The translations under genes and the position numbers were made by a program. This document shows, in pieces, positions 33,857 to 41,782 of a stretch of DNA of 64,000 bases. This DNA is from CAZMGB01 sp964565775 (GTDB lineage Bacteria > Chloroflexota > Dehalococcoidia > DSTF01 > JALHUB01). The stretch is from positions 1 to 64,000 of the forward strand of contig CAZMGB010000010.1 of NCBI GenBank assembly GCA_964565775.1, in the 5' to 3' direction. The notes below the pieces were generated by a model, which did no database searches, was not told where the DNA came from, and was given only the letters and a program-made list of their open reading frames with translations. How positions within the stretch are numbered: the first letter of the stretch is position 1; every line of letters starts with the position of its first letter.

Positions 33857-33918
33857 CCCCTCACCCCCGACGCCTCTCCCGCTGGCGGGAGAGGGGAGAC
33901 CGAAGGGTCGGGGTGAGG
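33857..33918. repeat. REP-like nested palindrome between GRE1 and the CoA-transferase
   Basis: The outer arms CCCTCACCCCCGAC and GTCGGGGTGAGGG enclose an inner perfect stem CCTCTCCCGC (33872-33881) with GCGGGAGAGG (33884-33893). The whole forms one long cruciform or RNA hairpin. Its composition is like dispersed REP/MITE-type palindromes found in intergenic DNA of many bacteria. It may also end or attenuate transcription after GRE1. Confidence 0.75.
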
Positions 33919-33963
33919 GTGGTGGATCATCGTGAGCCCGCCTGCAGCGACCGGGGATAGCGC

Positions 33964-34899
33964 GTGACAAAAGTGGTAACGATGAAGGAAGCCATCGCTG
34001 AGCATGTCAGCGATGGCGACTTCCTCTTCATCGGCGGCTACATCTGCAGGCCGCCGTTCGCCGCCATACACGAGATCATCCGGCAAGGGAAGAAGGGCCT
34101 GACCATCACCAGGAGCAACGCCGCCGACGACTTCGACATGATGATCGGTGCGGGCGCGGTCAAACGCCTTATCGCGACCTTCCTTTCGCTGGGCTTCTTC
34201 GGGCTAGGGCGCTGCTTCCGCCGCTCCATCGAGGAGGGGATCCCCCATAGGATAGAGCTGGAGGAGTACACGAACCTCTCGCTGCCGATGATGCTCATGG
34301 CCGGCGCCATGGGGATGCCGTTCGTGCCCGTCAAGGACATGGCTGGCTCTGACCTGATGAACGTGAAGTCCTTCATGGGAGAGAACAAGTACAAGCTCAT
34401 CAGCTCGCCCTTCGATGGAAGCCTCACCGTGCTGGTGCCGGCGCTTCACCCCGACGTGGCGATAATCCACGTCCAGCAGGCGGACGAGTTCGGGAATGCC
34501 CAGATATGGGGCATCGGCGGCGACTGCCAGGTCGGGGCTAACGCGGCGAAGAAGGTCATCGTAAGCTGCGAGCGGATCGTCAGCAGGGACACCATCGGGA
34601 AGGACCCCTCCCGCACGATTGTCCCCGACTTCAAGGTGGTCGCCGTCGTCGAGGAGCCCTTCGGCGCCCACCCCGGCTACACGCCCGGCTTCTACGACGT
34701 GGACTTCGCGTTCGGCCGCCTGTACCAGCAGGCATCCAATACGGTCGAGGGCTTTCAGGGGTTCCTGGACGAATGGGTCTTCGCTGTCGAGAACAGGACG
34801 GAGTACATCCAGCGCTACATCAGCAGGTTCGGCTACGCCGCCTTCCGCAAGCTCCAGGCAGAGTTCGACTATGGGTACCCGGTCAGCTACGCGTACTGA
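33964..34899 (+). CDS. CoA-transferase family I, alpha subunit (GctA/IpdA-like)
   Basis: This 311-residue protein has the alpha-subunit fold of glutaconate-type CoA-transferases: VTMKEAIAEHVSDGDFLFIGGY, KGLTITRSNAADDFDMMIGAGAVKRLI, the conserved EYTNLSLPMMLMAGAMGMPFVP, and HPDVAIIHVQQADEFGNAQIWG. It pairs with the next gene and moves CoA between carboxylic acids. IpdA homologues instead hydrolyse a steroid-ring CoA intermediate, so function is not fixed by fold. Start GTG at 33964; an ATG six codons later is an alternative. Confidence 0.88.
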   Translation: MTKVVTMKEAIAEHVSDGDFLFIGGYICRPPFAAIHEIIRQGKKGLTITRSNAADDFDMMIGAGAVKRLIATFLSLGFFGLGRCFRRSIEEGIPHRIELEEYTNLSLPMMLMAGAMGMPFVPVKDMAGSDLMNVKSFMGENKYKLISSPFDGSLTVLVPALHPDVAIIHVQQADEFGNAQIWGIGGDCQVGANAAKKVIVSCERIVSRDTIGKDPSRTIVPDFKVVAVVEEPFGAHPGYTPGFYDVDFAFGRLYQQASNTVEGFQGFLDEWVFAVENRTEYIQRYISRFGYAAFRKLQAEFDYGYPVSYAY

Positions 34900-34942
34900 G
34901 GCAGCCTAAAGAGACCGATCGCGTAGAGCGGGAAGGGCCGAG

Positions 34943-35743
34943 ATGGCGAAACATCGGAGCGACTACACGAAACCTGAGCTCATAGCCTGCTGCGGCGCCA
35001 GGGAGATCAGGGATCATGATATCGTTCTCGTCGGGACGGGCTTTCCGACCATGTCTGCCAACATCGCCACATGCACCCACGCGCCAAACGCCAGGCTGAT
35101 GCAGGAATCCGGCGTCTTCGACGCCCGGCCGAAGAGACCCGCACTGTCCGTTGGCGACCCATGCTTGAACCCGGGAGCCGCCATGATAGGCAGCCTGCTG
35201 GACATCATGGGCATGTTCCTCCAGGCCGGGTGGGTGGATGTCGGCTTTCTGTCAGGCAGCCAGGTCGACAAGTACGGAAACATCAACACCACGGTCATCG
35301 GCGACTACGACAACCCGAGGAGCCGTCTCCCCGGCAGCGGCGGGGCGAACCCCATCGGCTCGCTGGCGAAACGAGTGATCATCATCGCCCTGCACGACAA
35401 CCGCCGGCTGGCCGAGAAGGTGGACTTCATCACCACGCCGGGCTACATCGACGGCCCCGGCGCGAGGGAGAAGTGGGGCCTTCCACCCGGCACGGGCCCC
35501 CAGGCCATCATCACGAACAAGGCTGTGCTTCGTTTCGACAAAGAGACGAAAGAGGCCTTTCTGGCCACCTACCACCCGGACACATCGATCGAGGAGGTCC
35601 AGAAGAATACCCCCTGGGACCTGAAGGTGGGCGACGACGTACGCGAGACGGAACCACCCACCGAAGAAGAGCTGAGGGCTCTGAGGGAGACACTCGACCC
35701 CAACCGGATGATCAACATCTATGAGAGCCGTGGCTACGTGTGA
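34943..35743 (+). CDS. CoA-transferase family I, beta subunit (GctB/IpdB-like)
   Basis: The 266-residue partner of the preceding gene (43-base gap; GGAAGGG before the ATG). It has DHDIVLVGTGFPTMSANIA, then LMQESGVFDARP, where Glu55 sits in the segment that carries the catalytic Glu in glutaconate CoA-transferase. The conserved GSQVDKYGNINTTVIGDY and GGANPIGSLAKRVIIIA follow. Presence of Glu55 favours true CoA transfer over IpdAB-type hydrolysis; this is inference from motif position. Confidence 0.88.
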   Translation: MAKHRSDYTKPELIACCGAREIRDHDIVLVGTGFPTMSANIATCTHAPNARLMQESGVFDARPKRPALSVGDPCLNPGAAMIGSLLDIMGMFLQAGWVDVGFLSGSQVDKYGNINTTVIGDYDNPRSRLPGSGGANPIGSLAKRVIIIALHDNRRLAEKVDFITTPGYIDGPGAREKWGLPPGTGPQAIITNKAVLRFDKETKEAFLATYHPDTSIEEVQKNTPWDLKVGDDVRETEPPTEEELRALRETLDPNRMINIYESRGYV

Positions 35744-35764
35744 CGTCGTGCTACTGAGAGAGTC

Positions 35765-37132
35765 ATGGATTACACGCGAAGGCTAGCCGCCTTTTGCGCC
35801 GGCGTCTCGTTCGACCGCCTTCCCGCCGAGGTGATCGACAAGACAAGGCTTTGCATCCTGGACTTCTTCGCCAACGTCTACGGCTCCCTGGGGCTGGAAG
35901 CCGTCTCGAACGTGGTGCGCTACGTACGTTCGCTGGGCGGACCGGAGATCGCGACGGCTCTGGGCTGCGGGTTCAAGACGGGGATCCACAATGCGGCGTT
36001 CATCAACGGCACCACCGCCGAAGCGATAGAAAGTCAGGACGGCCTCCGATTCGGGGGGAACCACCCGGGCACGGCCGTCATCCCCGCCGCTCTCGCGGTC
36101 GCGGAGAGCCTGGGCCTCAGCGGCAGGCAGGTCATCGAGGCGGCCGTGGCAGGCTATGAGGCCGCCGGCCGGACCGCCGCGGCGGTGCACCCCCACCATA
36201 CGCTGGCGGGGTTCCTCCCCACCGGCACTTGCGGCGCCTTCGGGGCAGCGGCGGCGGCTTCCAGGCTGATGGGCCACGATACGGAAGCCATGCTCAACTC
36301 GCTGGGCAACGCGGGATACCTCCTGCCCCTATCGATGGCCGAGCACCTGATGGGCGGCTACACCTCCAAGATAGTGCAGGGGGGCCAGGGCGCCAGCGCA
36401 GGCCTCACGGCAGCGGGCCTGGCCGGCGCGGGCATTACCGGCGCACCTTATGTCCTCGAAGGCTCGCACCTGAACGGCGGCTTCGCTCAGATCACCACCC
36501 GCGGCGAGGCCGACCTGAAGAGGATCGTCGACGGGCTCGGCGAGCACTTCTCGATCATGGACATCTACTTCAAGCCGTACACCGCATGCAGACACACCCA
36601 CGGCGCCGCCCAGGCGGCTCTGGAGCTCCTGCACGAGGAGGGCTTCAAGCCACATGACATCGAAGCGGTAGACGTGTACACCTACACCATCGCCTCCATC
36701 GCCGTCGGCAAAGGCGTCACCGCGGAGAGCAGCTTCGTCTCGGCGCAGTTTTCCCTGCCGTATGTTGTTGCTGCGTGCCTGTTCGACGGAGATATGGGGC
36801 CGGCACAGCTGAGGGACGACCGGATCTCCGACCCCGCCATTCTCGAGCTTTCCGAGAGGGTGAAGGTCAGCACCGACCCTGAGCTTGCGGCCGCCTATCC
36901 GGCCAAGACCTCGAGCCGGGTGGAGGTACGGCTCAAGAGCGGAGAGACGCGCGTGAAACAGGTCGACGTGCCGAAGGGAGACCCCAGGGACCCGATGGCT
37001 GCTGCGGACCTGACCGATAAGCTGAGGCGTTTCGCCGCACGAAAGGATGACAAGGCTATCGACAGGATAGTCAGCCTATCGCTGGAGCTTGAAAACGTGA
37101 GGGACATCAGGGAGCTGACATCGATCATCTAG
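35765..37132 (+). CDS. MmgE/PrpD family protein
   Basis: This 455-residue protein is full length for the 2-methylcitrate dehydratase / cis-aconitate decarboxylase fold: VIDKTRLCILDFFANVYGS at the N-terminus, NGTTAEAIESQDGLRFGGNHPGTAVIPAALA, HPHHTLAGFLPTGTCGAFGAAAAASRLMG, and FKPYTACRHTHGAAQAALELL with the conserved Lys-Pro-Tyr-x2-Cys. Family members dehydrate or hydrate tricarboxylic or related acids. No prpB/prpC genes are nearby, so a 2-methylcitrate role is not supported; it more likely hydrates or dehydrates an acid in this cluster. Confidence 0.85.
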   Translation: MDYTRRLAAFCAGVSFDRLPAEVIDKTRLCILDFFANVYGSLGLEAVSNVVRYVRSLGGPEIATALGCGFKTGIHNAAFINGTTAEAIESQDGLRFGGNHPGTAVIPAALAVAESLGLSGRQVIEAAVAGYEAAGRTAAAVHPHHTLAGFLPTGTCGAFGAAAAASRLMGHDTEAMLNSLGNAGYLLPLSMAEHLMGGYTSKIVQGGQGASAGLTAAGLAGAGITGAPYVLEGSHLNGGFAQITTRGEADLKRIVDGLGEHFSIMDIYFKPYTACRHTHGAAQAALELLHEEGFKPHDIEAVDVYTYTIASIAVGKGVTAESSFVSAQFSLPYVVAACLFDGDMGPAQLRDDRISDPAILELSERVKVSTDPELAAAYPAKTSSRVEVRLKSGETRVKQVDVPKGDPRDPMAAADLTDKLRRFAARKDDKAIDRIVSLSLELENVRDIRELTSII

Positions 37133-37195
37133 GAGCGGGGTTCGCCCAACCGAAGGGGCAGAACCGCTGAGAGCGGCGGCAGAAGGCAGAGAGCG

Positions 37196-38362
37196 ATGGA
37201 CTTCGAGTTGAACGAAGAGCAGCGGATGCTCGTCGAGACGCTGCGCGACATGGGGAAGCGGGAGGACTTCAAGAAGCTGGCGGCGGAGATCGACAGGACC
37301 GGAGAGTTCCCCAGACATCTGGTGTCGAAGTACGCCGAGCTGGGGCTGCTCGGAATGACCCTTTCGCCCGAGCACGGCGGCGGCGGCCAGTCCGGCATAA
37401 ATGCCGTACTCGCCGTCGAGGAGCTGGCGAAGTTCAGCCCCGTGATAGCGAGCCCCGTGTTCGAGTCCAACATAGGCCCGGTGAAGGCCATCGATACACT
37501 AGGGACGAGAGAGCAGAAAAGGGCCATCATAGCCGGCGTGTGCGCCGGCGAGCTGAGCGTCTCGGTCTGCATGACTGAGCCGGAGGCGGGATCGGACCTC
37601 ACTTCCCTATCGACAAGGCTGGTGGAGGACGGGGACGAGTATCTCCTCAACGGACGCAAGACGTTCATCTCCGGGGGCGGCGAGGCGAGCCACTATTTCG
37701 TCTACTGCCGCTTTGGGGACGTCTCCGGACAGCGGGGGATAGGGGCCGTCATTGTGCCAGACGGAGCGTCGGGATTCTCGTTCGGGAAGCAAGAGGAGTT
37801 GATGGGCCTCCGGGGCATGCCCTCATGCGACCTGGTCTTCGAGGACGTAAGGGTCCCGAAGGAGAGCGTGGTAGTCAAGTCGGGCGAGTTCAGGAATCTG
37901 ATGACGACCTTCGACCTGGAGCGGTGTGGCAACGCCGCCATGTGTCTCGGCATTGCCGGCGGCGCTCTCGAAGAGGCGAAGGCCTATGCGACGGAGCGAA
38001 AGGCCTTCGGCAGGCCGATATGCGAATTCCAGGACGTTCAGTTCATGCTCGTCGACATGGCCGTGAGAATCGACGCCGCGCGCTTGCTCGTCTATCGGGC
38101 TGCGACGGGCGCCGGCAGAGGCTTCCCCTCGATGTACGAGGCCGCCATGGGGAAGTGCTTCGCCAACGAGATGGCCGCTGAAGTCACCAGCAGGGCCATG
38201 CAGGTCTTCGGCGGCTACGGGTACAGTCGGGAGTTCCCTGTGGAGAGGATGCACAGGGACGCGCTCGCCTGGAGGGTCGCCGGCGGCACGGTGCAGATGC
38301 TGCGGATCACGATGGCCAGCATCCTCTTCGGTAGGCGCTTCGACCAAAGGGCCCAGAGCTGA
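37196..38362 (+). CDS. Acyl-CoA dehydrogenase family protein
   Basis: This 388-residue flavoprotein forms a trans double bond in an acyl-CoA. It has the FAD/substrate motifs VCMTEPEAGSDLTSLSTR and LNGRKTFISGGGEASHYFVYCR, ERKAFGRPICEFQDVQFMLVDMA, and MQVFGGYGYSREFPVERMHRDA. The usual C-terminal catalytic Glu (IYEGT motif) is replaced by VAGGT. The base is probably Glu242 in FDLERCGNAA, the place used by isovaleryl-CoA and long-chain enzymes. The ATG follows AGAAGGCAGAGAG. Likely same operon as the CoA-transferase. Confidence 0.92.
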   Translation: MDFELNEEQRMLVETLRDMGKREDFKKLAAEIDRTGEFPRHLVSKYAELGLLGMTLSPEHGGGGQSGINAVLAVEELAKFSPVIASPVFESNIGPVKAIDTLGTREQKRAIIAGVCAGELSVSVCMTEPEAGSDLTSLSTRLVEDGDEYLLNGRKTFISGGGEASHYFVYCRFGDVSGQRGIGAVIVPDGASGFSFGKQEELMGLRGMPSCDLVFEDVRVPKESVVVKSGEFRNLMTTFDLERCGNAAMCLGIAGGALEEAKAYATERKAFGRPICEFQDVQFMLVDMAVRIDAARLLVYRAATGAGRGFPSMYEAAMGKCFANEMAAEVTSRAMQVFGGYGYSREFPVERMHRDALAWRVAGGTVQMLRITMASILFGRRFDQRAQS

Positions 38363-38438
38363 CCGCCTCTTGCCCCTTCACAAGCTAACGGAAAGGGCCG
38401 ACATCGTGTTCTCCCTAGTCAACCTGCGACACGACGAG

Positions 38439-41231
38439 ATGAATGCCGGGGCTTCTCAACCCAAGGACGCTCCCCATCCCGAGGGCAAGGAGACGCCCGA
38501 CTATCGCACCATCGAGGACATCTACAGGCAGAGATGGCAGTGGGATGAAGTCGTCAAGGGCACCCACATCCTCAACTGCTGGTATCAGAGGAACTGCTCC
38601 TTCAACATCTACGTGAAGGACGGCCTCGTCCTTAGAGAGGAGCAGTCGGGGGAATATCCGCAGACGAACCCCTCCGTGCCCGATTTCAACCCCAGGGGCT
38701 GCCCCAGCGGCGCCTGCTATTCGCTCCAGATGTACCATCCGGCAAGGGTCAAGTATCCCCTCAAGAGGATAGGGGAAAGGGGCGAAGGCAAATGGCAGAG
38801 GGTGAGCTGGGAGGAAGCCCTGGGGGAGATCGCCGACAAGGTGATCGACAGCATAGTGCACCACGGCCCCGAGAGCGTGATCCTCGACCCCGGTGGCAGC
38901 GTCGCTTCCCTGATCTTCGAGGCGGCCATCTTCCGTTTCGCCAATCTGGTGGACGCCACCGTCCTGGACACCAACTGCGAGCTCGGCGATGAGCAGCAGG
39001 GTGCGGCCGTGACCTTCGGCACCCCTGTGGCCTGCAAGTCCGGCGACGACTACTTCTATTCGGACCTTATCCTGGTCTGGGGAGGAAACCCGGCCTATAC
39101 CCAGGTGCCCAACTGCCACTTCTATAACGAGGCCAGGTACCACGGCGCGCGCGTGGTCACGATAAGCCCCGACTACAGCCCCTCCGCCGTCCATGCCGAT
39201 TGGTGGATTCCCATCCGCCCGGCGACGGACACTGCTTTGGCTCTCGGCATGGCCCAGGTCATCATCTCCGAGAACCTGTACGACGCGGGTTTCGTCAGGG
39301 AGCAGACCGATCTGCCGTTTCTGGTGAGGGAGGACAGCAAGCAGTTCCTGAGGGAATCCGACGTCAAGGCCGGCGGGCGAGACGACGTCTTTTACGTCTA
39401 CGATCTACGGACGAAGAGCATAGTCAGGGCGCCCAAGAGGACTCTGAAGCTGAAAGGAACCGTTCCGGCCCTCAAGGGCGAGTACGAGGTGGAGACCAAG
39501 ACCGGGCGGGTGAAAGCAAAGCCTGTCTTCCAGCTCCTGAGAGAACTGCTGGAACGAGAGTACACCCCCGACAAGGCTTCCTCTCTATGCGGCGTTCATC
39601 CCGACGCGATAAGGAGTCTTGCATCCGCCATCGCCAGGGCGAAGGCGGCCTCCTGCGTGGCTGGCGCTTCTCTATCCAAGAACTATCACGGCGATCTCAT
39701 GATGCGGGCCCAGATCTTGCTCTTCGCCCTCTGTGGCCAGATGGGCAGGAGGGGGGCCGGGTACGACACTCTTCCCTATCTTGCCCTCGATGGGGGCCTG
39801 CGTTTCCCCTACGCAAGAAGCCTGGGCTCGCTTGACGCGCTCATGATGACGGCTCCCCTGCTTCCCTCCCTCCTCAAGATGAGGATGCAGGGTTACACGA
39901 AGGAGCTGGCCTACTATGAGTTCGTCAGGAGACTGTTTCCGGGCCAGAGCGTCAACTCCGTCCTGTTCTGGTACTTCTGGGGAGGGCTGAAGGAGGTAAG
40001 CGGGAGGAGCAAGGAGTGGGACCGCTATCTCGGCCGGAGCGTGGACGAATACATGGAGGAGGCCCGGCAGAAGGGATGGCAGTACTTCCCCCACGAGAAG
40101 GAGCCGAAAGTCTTCCTGGCGGTGCCCGGCAACACTCTGCGGCGCGTGCGGGCCGCACACCGGATCAGGGATGAGCTCTTTCCCAAGCTCGACCTCATCG
40201 TCACGGTCGACCTGCGCATGAGCTCCACAGCAATCTACTCCGATTACATCCTTCCTGCCGCCGGCTCCTACGAGAAGGCGGACGTCAGCTTATGGTATAC
40301 CCCGTTGTCCCCCTTCGCTCATGTCACCAACGCTGCCGTGCCTCCCCTGGGAGAGGCGAAACCAGAGTGGGACATCTTCGCTTCGCTCACCAGGAAGATC
40401 CAGGAGAGGGCCAGGGAGAGAGGGCTCTCGACCTTCACAGGCAGAGACGGGAACCGGAAGCGTCTGGACGATGTCCACGACCGCATGACTTTCGAGGGAA
40501 AGCTCGGCGACGAGGGGCAAGAGAAGGTGGTGGCGACACTTATCAAGTCATCCACCAACCTGGGAAAGGCAACCTGGGAGCAGTTGCGACGGAAGGGGTT
40601 CGCCCGCATGAGCGGGATCGGCGGGAATCCCGCCAACTTCGGGAACGCCACTGACATAAGGCCCCACGAAACCATAACCTCCCAGACCTGGCGCACGGAG
40701 AAGAAGATGCCCTGGCCCACCCTGACGAGACGGATCCAGTTCTACATAGACCATCCCCTCTACCTGGAGCTGGGCGAGGAGCTGCCGGTTCATAAGGACC
40801 CTCCTAACGCTGGAGGCGACTACCCTCTGATCATGACCAGTGGCCATGCTCGATATAGCATCCATGCGTCTTTCAGGCACAACCCCCTCATGCTGAACCT
40901 GGAGAGGGGGGAGCCCGTCATGTTCATATCGGTCGAGGATGCCCGGGAGCGGGCCATCAGCGATGGCGATAGGGTCAAAGTCTACAATGACATCGGTCAC
41001 TTCCTGATAGGAGCGAAAGTCTCTCCCGCTGTGCGGCCCGGCCAGGTGGTCGTCTACCAGGCTTGGGAGAACCCCCAGTTCGAGGGCGGCACAGGCTACA
41101 GGAACGTTCTCGCCAGCCCCATCAATCCCGTGGAGTTGGCCGGCGGCTACTTGCACCTGCGACCCGTCAACGCCATTCTCCAGCCCGGCCAGAGCGACAG
41201 GGAGACCAGAGTCGAAGTCGTGAAGGTCTAA
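38439..41231 (+). CDS. Molybdopterin oxidoreductase, type II DMSO reductase-like catalytic subunit
   Basis: This 930-residue enzyme has an N-terminal [4Fe-4S] motif of NarG type, His43-x3-Cys47-x5-Cys53-x34-Cys88. The first bis-MGD region reads DLILVWGGNPAYTQVPNCHFYNEARYHGARVVTISPDY. The segment FLRESDVKAGGRDDVFYVYD resembles the dimethylsulfide, ethylbenzene, (per)chlorate and sterol C25 dehydrogenase group. A C-terminal MGD domain (PLIMTSGHARYSIHASFR) follows. At the Asp ligand position of NarG the sequence reads NCELGD, so the Mo ligand is uncertain. There is no Tat signal and no iron-sulfur beta, heme or chaperone gene nearby, unlike known type II complexes. Start ATG at 38439; a TTG at 38370 is less likely. 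Confidence 0.82.
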   Translation: MNAGASQPKDAPHPEGKETPDYRTIEDIYRQRWQWDEVVKGTHILNCWYQRNCSFNIYVKDGLVLREEQSGEYPQTNPSVPDFNPRGCPSGACYSLQMYHPARVKYPLKRIGERGEGKWQRVSWEEALGEIADKVIDSIVHHGPESVILDPGGSVASLIFEAAIFRFANLVDATVLDTNCELGDEQQGAAVTFGTPVACKSGDDYFYSDLILVWGGNPAYTQVPNCHFYNEARYHGARVVTISPDYSPSAVHADWWIPIRPATDTALALGMAQVIISENLYDAGFVREQTDLPFLVREDSKQFLRESDVKAGGRDDVFYVYDLRTKSIVRAPKRTLKLKGTVPALKGEYEVETKTGRVKAKPVFQLLRELLEREYTPDKASSLCGVHPDAIRSLASAIARAKAASCVAGASLSKNYHGDLMMRAQILLFALCGQMGRRGAGYDTLPYLALDGGLRFPYARSLGSLDALMMTAPLLPSLLKMRMQGYTKELAYYEFVRRLFPGQSVNSVLFWYFWGGLKEVSGRSKEWDRYLGRSVDEYMEEARQKGWQYFPHEKEPKVFLAVPGNTLRRVRAAHRIRDELFPKLDLIVTVDLRMSSTAIYSDYILPAAGSYEKADVSLWYTPLSPFAHVTNAAVPPLGEAKPEWDIFASLTRKIQERARERGLSTFTGRDGNRKRLDDVHDRMTFEGKLGDEGQEKVVATLIKSSTNLGKATWEQLRRKGFARMSGIGGNPANFGNATDIRPHETITSQTWRTEKKMPWPTLTRRIQFYIDHPLYLELGEELPVHKDPPNAGGDYPLIMTSGHARYSIHASFRHNPLMLNLERGEPVMFISVEDARERAISDGDRVKVYNDIGHFLIGAKVSPAVRPGQVVVYQAWENPQFEGGTGYRNVLASPINPVELAGGYLHLRPVNAILQPGQSDRETRVEVVKV

Positions 41232-41782
41232 CCCCAATAGGCCGCCCAAGAGGCGAACGCTGCTCTTCCTGGCCCACCTCCTCAGCGCCGCCGACACGTC
41301 CACCTGTTGCGGTCTTTCCCCCTCAGGCGGCTCGGAGCATCGTTCGACCGGTGCCGGGCGGTCCACGCTACGAGTGCGAGCGGGTGGCGTCGTTGGCGAA
41401 AGGGGCGGAGGGGATACCTGCGGCCGGCAGCAAGAAGGTCGTGATTCCGCGTACCGTCCGTGAGCGTAGCCCCTCGCCAACAACCGGGACGACAAGGGGC
41501 ACGCCGTTATGCTACATTGGGCGCGCTCGCCCCAGCACAGCGATGAGGAAGACAGAGGCTCAGGAGGGATACCTCCTCCGAGAGGTGCGCCGCTTGCCCG
41601 ACCACGCCGAGGCAATTCGCGCTTTCGCAGAGAAGCGACCTCCTCAGGTTCAACGGTAAGGACCATCGGGCACCGCCGCTCATCCGCTAGCCCTGAGCGA
41701 GTGGCAATACCGTCGATCGAGGCGTCCTGTAGTGCACCCAGGTGTTTGTTGCGCCGCATGGCAGAGTAGCAGGAGGTGAGCC
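41232..41782. other. Intergenic region with a possible gene remnant
   Basis: A 550-base gap follows the molybdopterin gene. Apart from the short frame described separately (41543-41659) I see no full gene. The sequence has lower apparent codon organisation than its neighbours. GGAGGTGA just before the next gene is its ribosome site. Confidence 0.5.
41543..41659 (+). pseudogene. Possible C-terminal remnant of an enoyl-CoA hydratase/isomerase
   Basis: This 38-codon frame ends DHAEAIRAFAEKRPPQVQR and stop, very like the C-terminus of crotonase-family enoyl-CoA hydratases (pattern D-H-x-E-x-I-R-A-F-x-E-K-R-x-P). Nothing upstream in any frame gives the rest of the fold. Either a decayed gene or chance; the neighbouring acyl-CoA genes make the former plausible. 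Confidence 0.4.

Noticed and set aside
35765..37132. Methylcitrate cycle PrpD
   Set aside because: No prpB, prpC or acnD genes in the window; only the family can be named.
40548..41759. A 403-residue minus-strand frame across the end of the Mo enzyme and the following gap
   Set aside because: Mostly antisense to the Mo enzyme; the part in the gap shows no motif or start signal.
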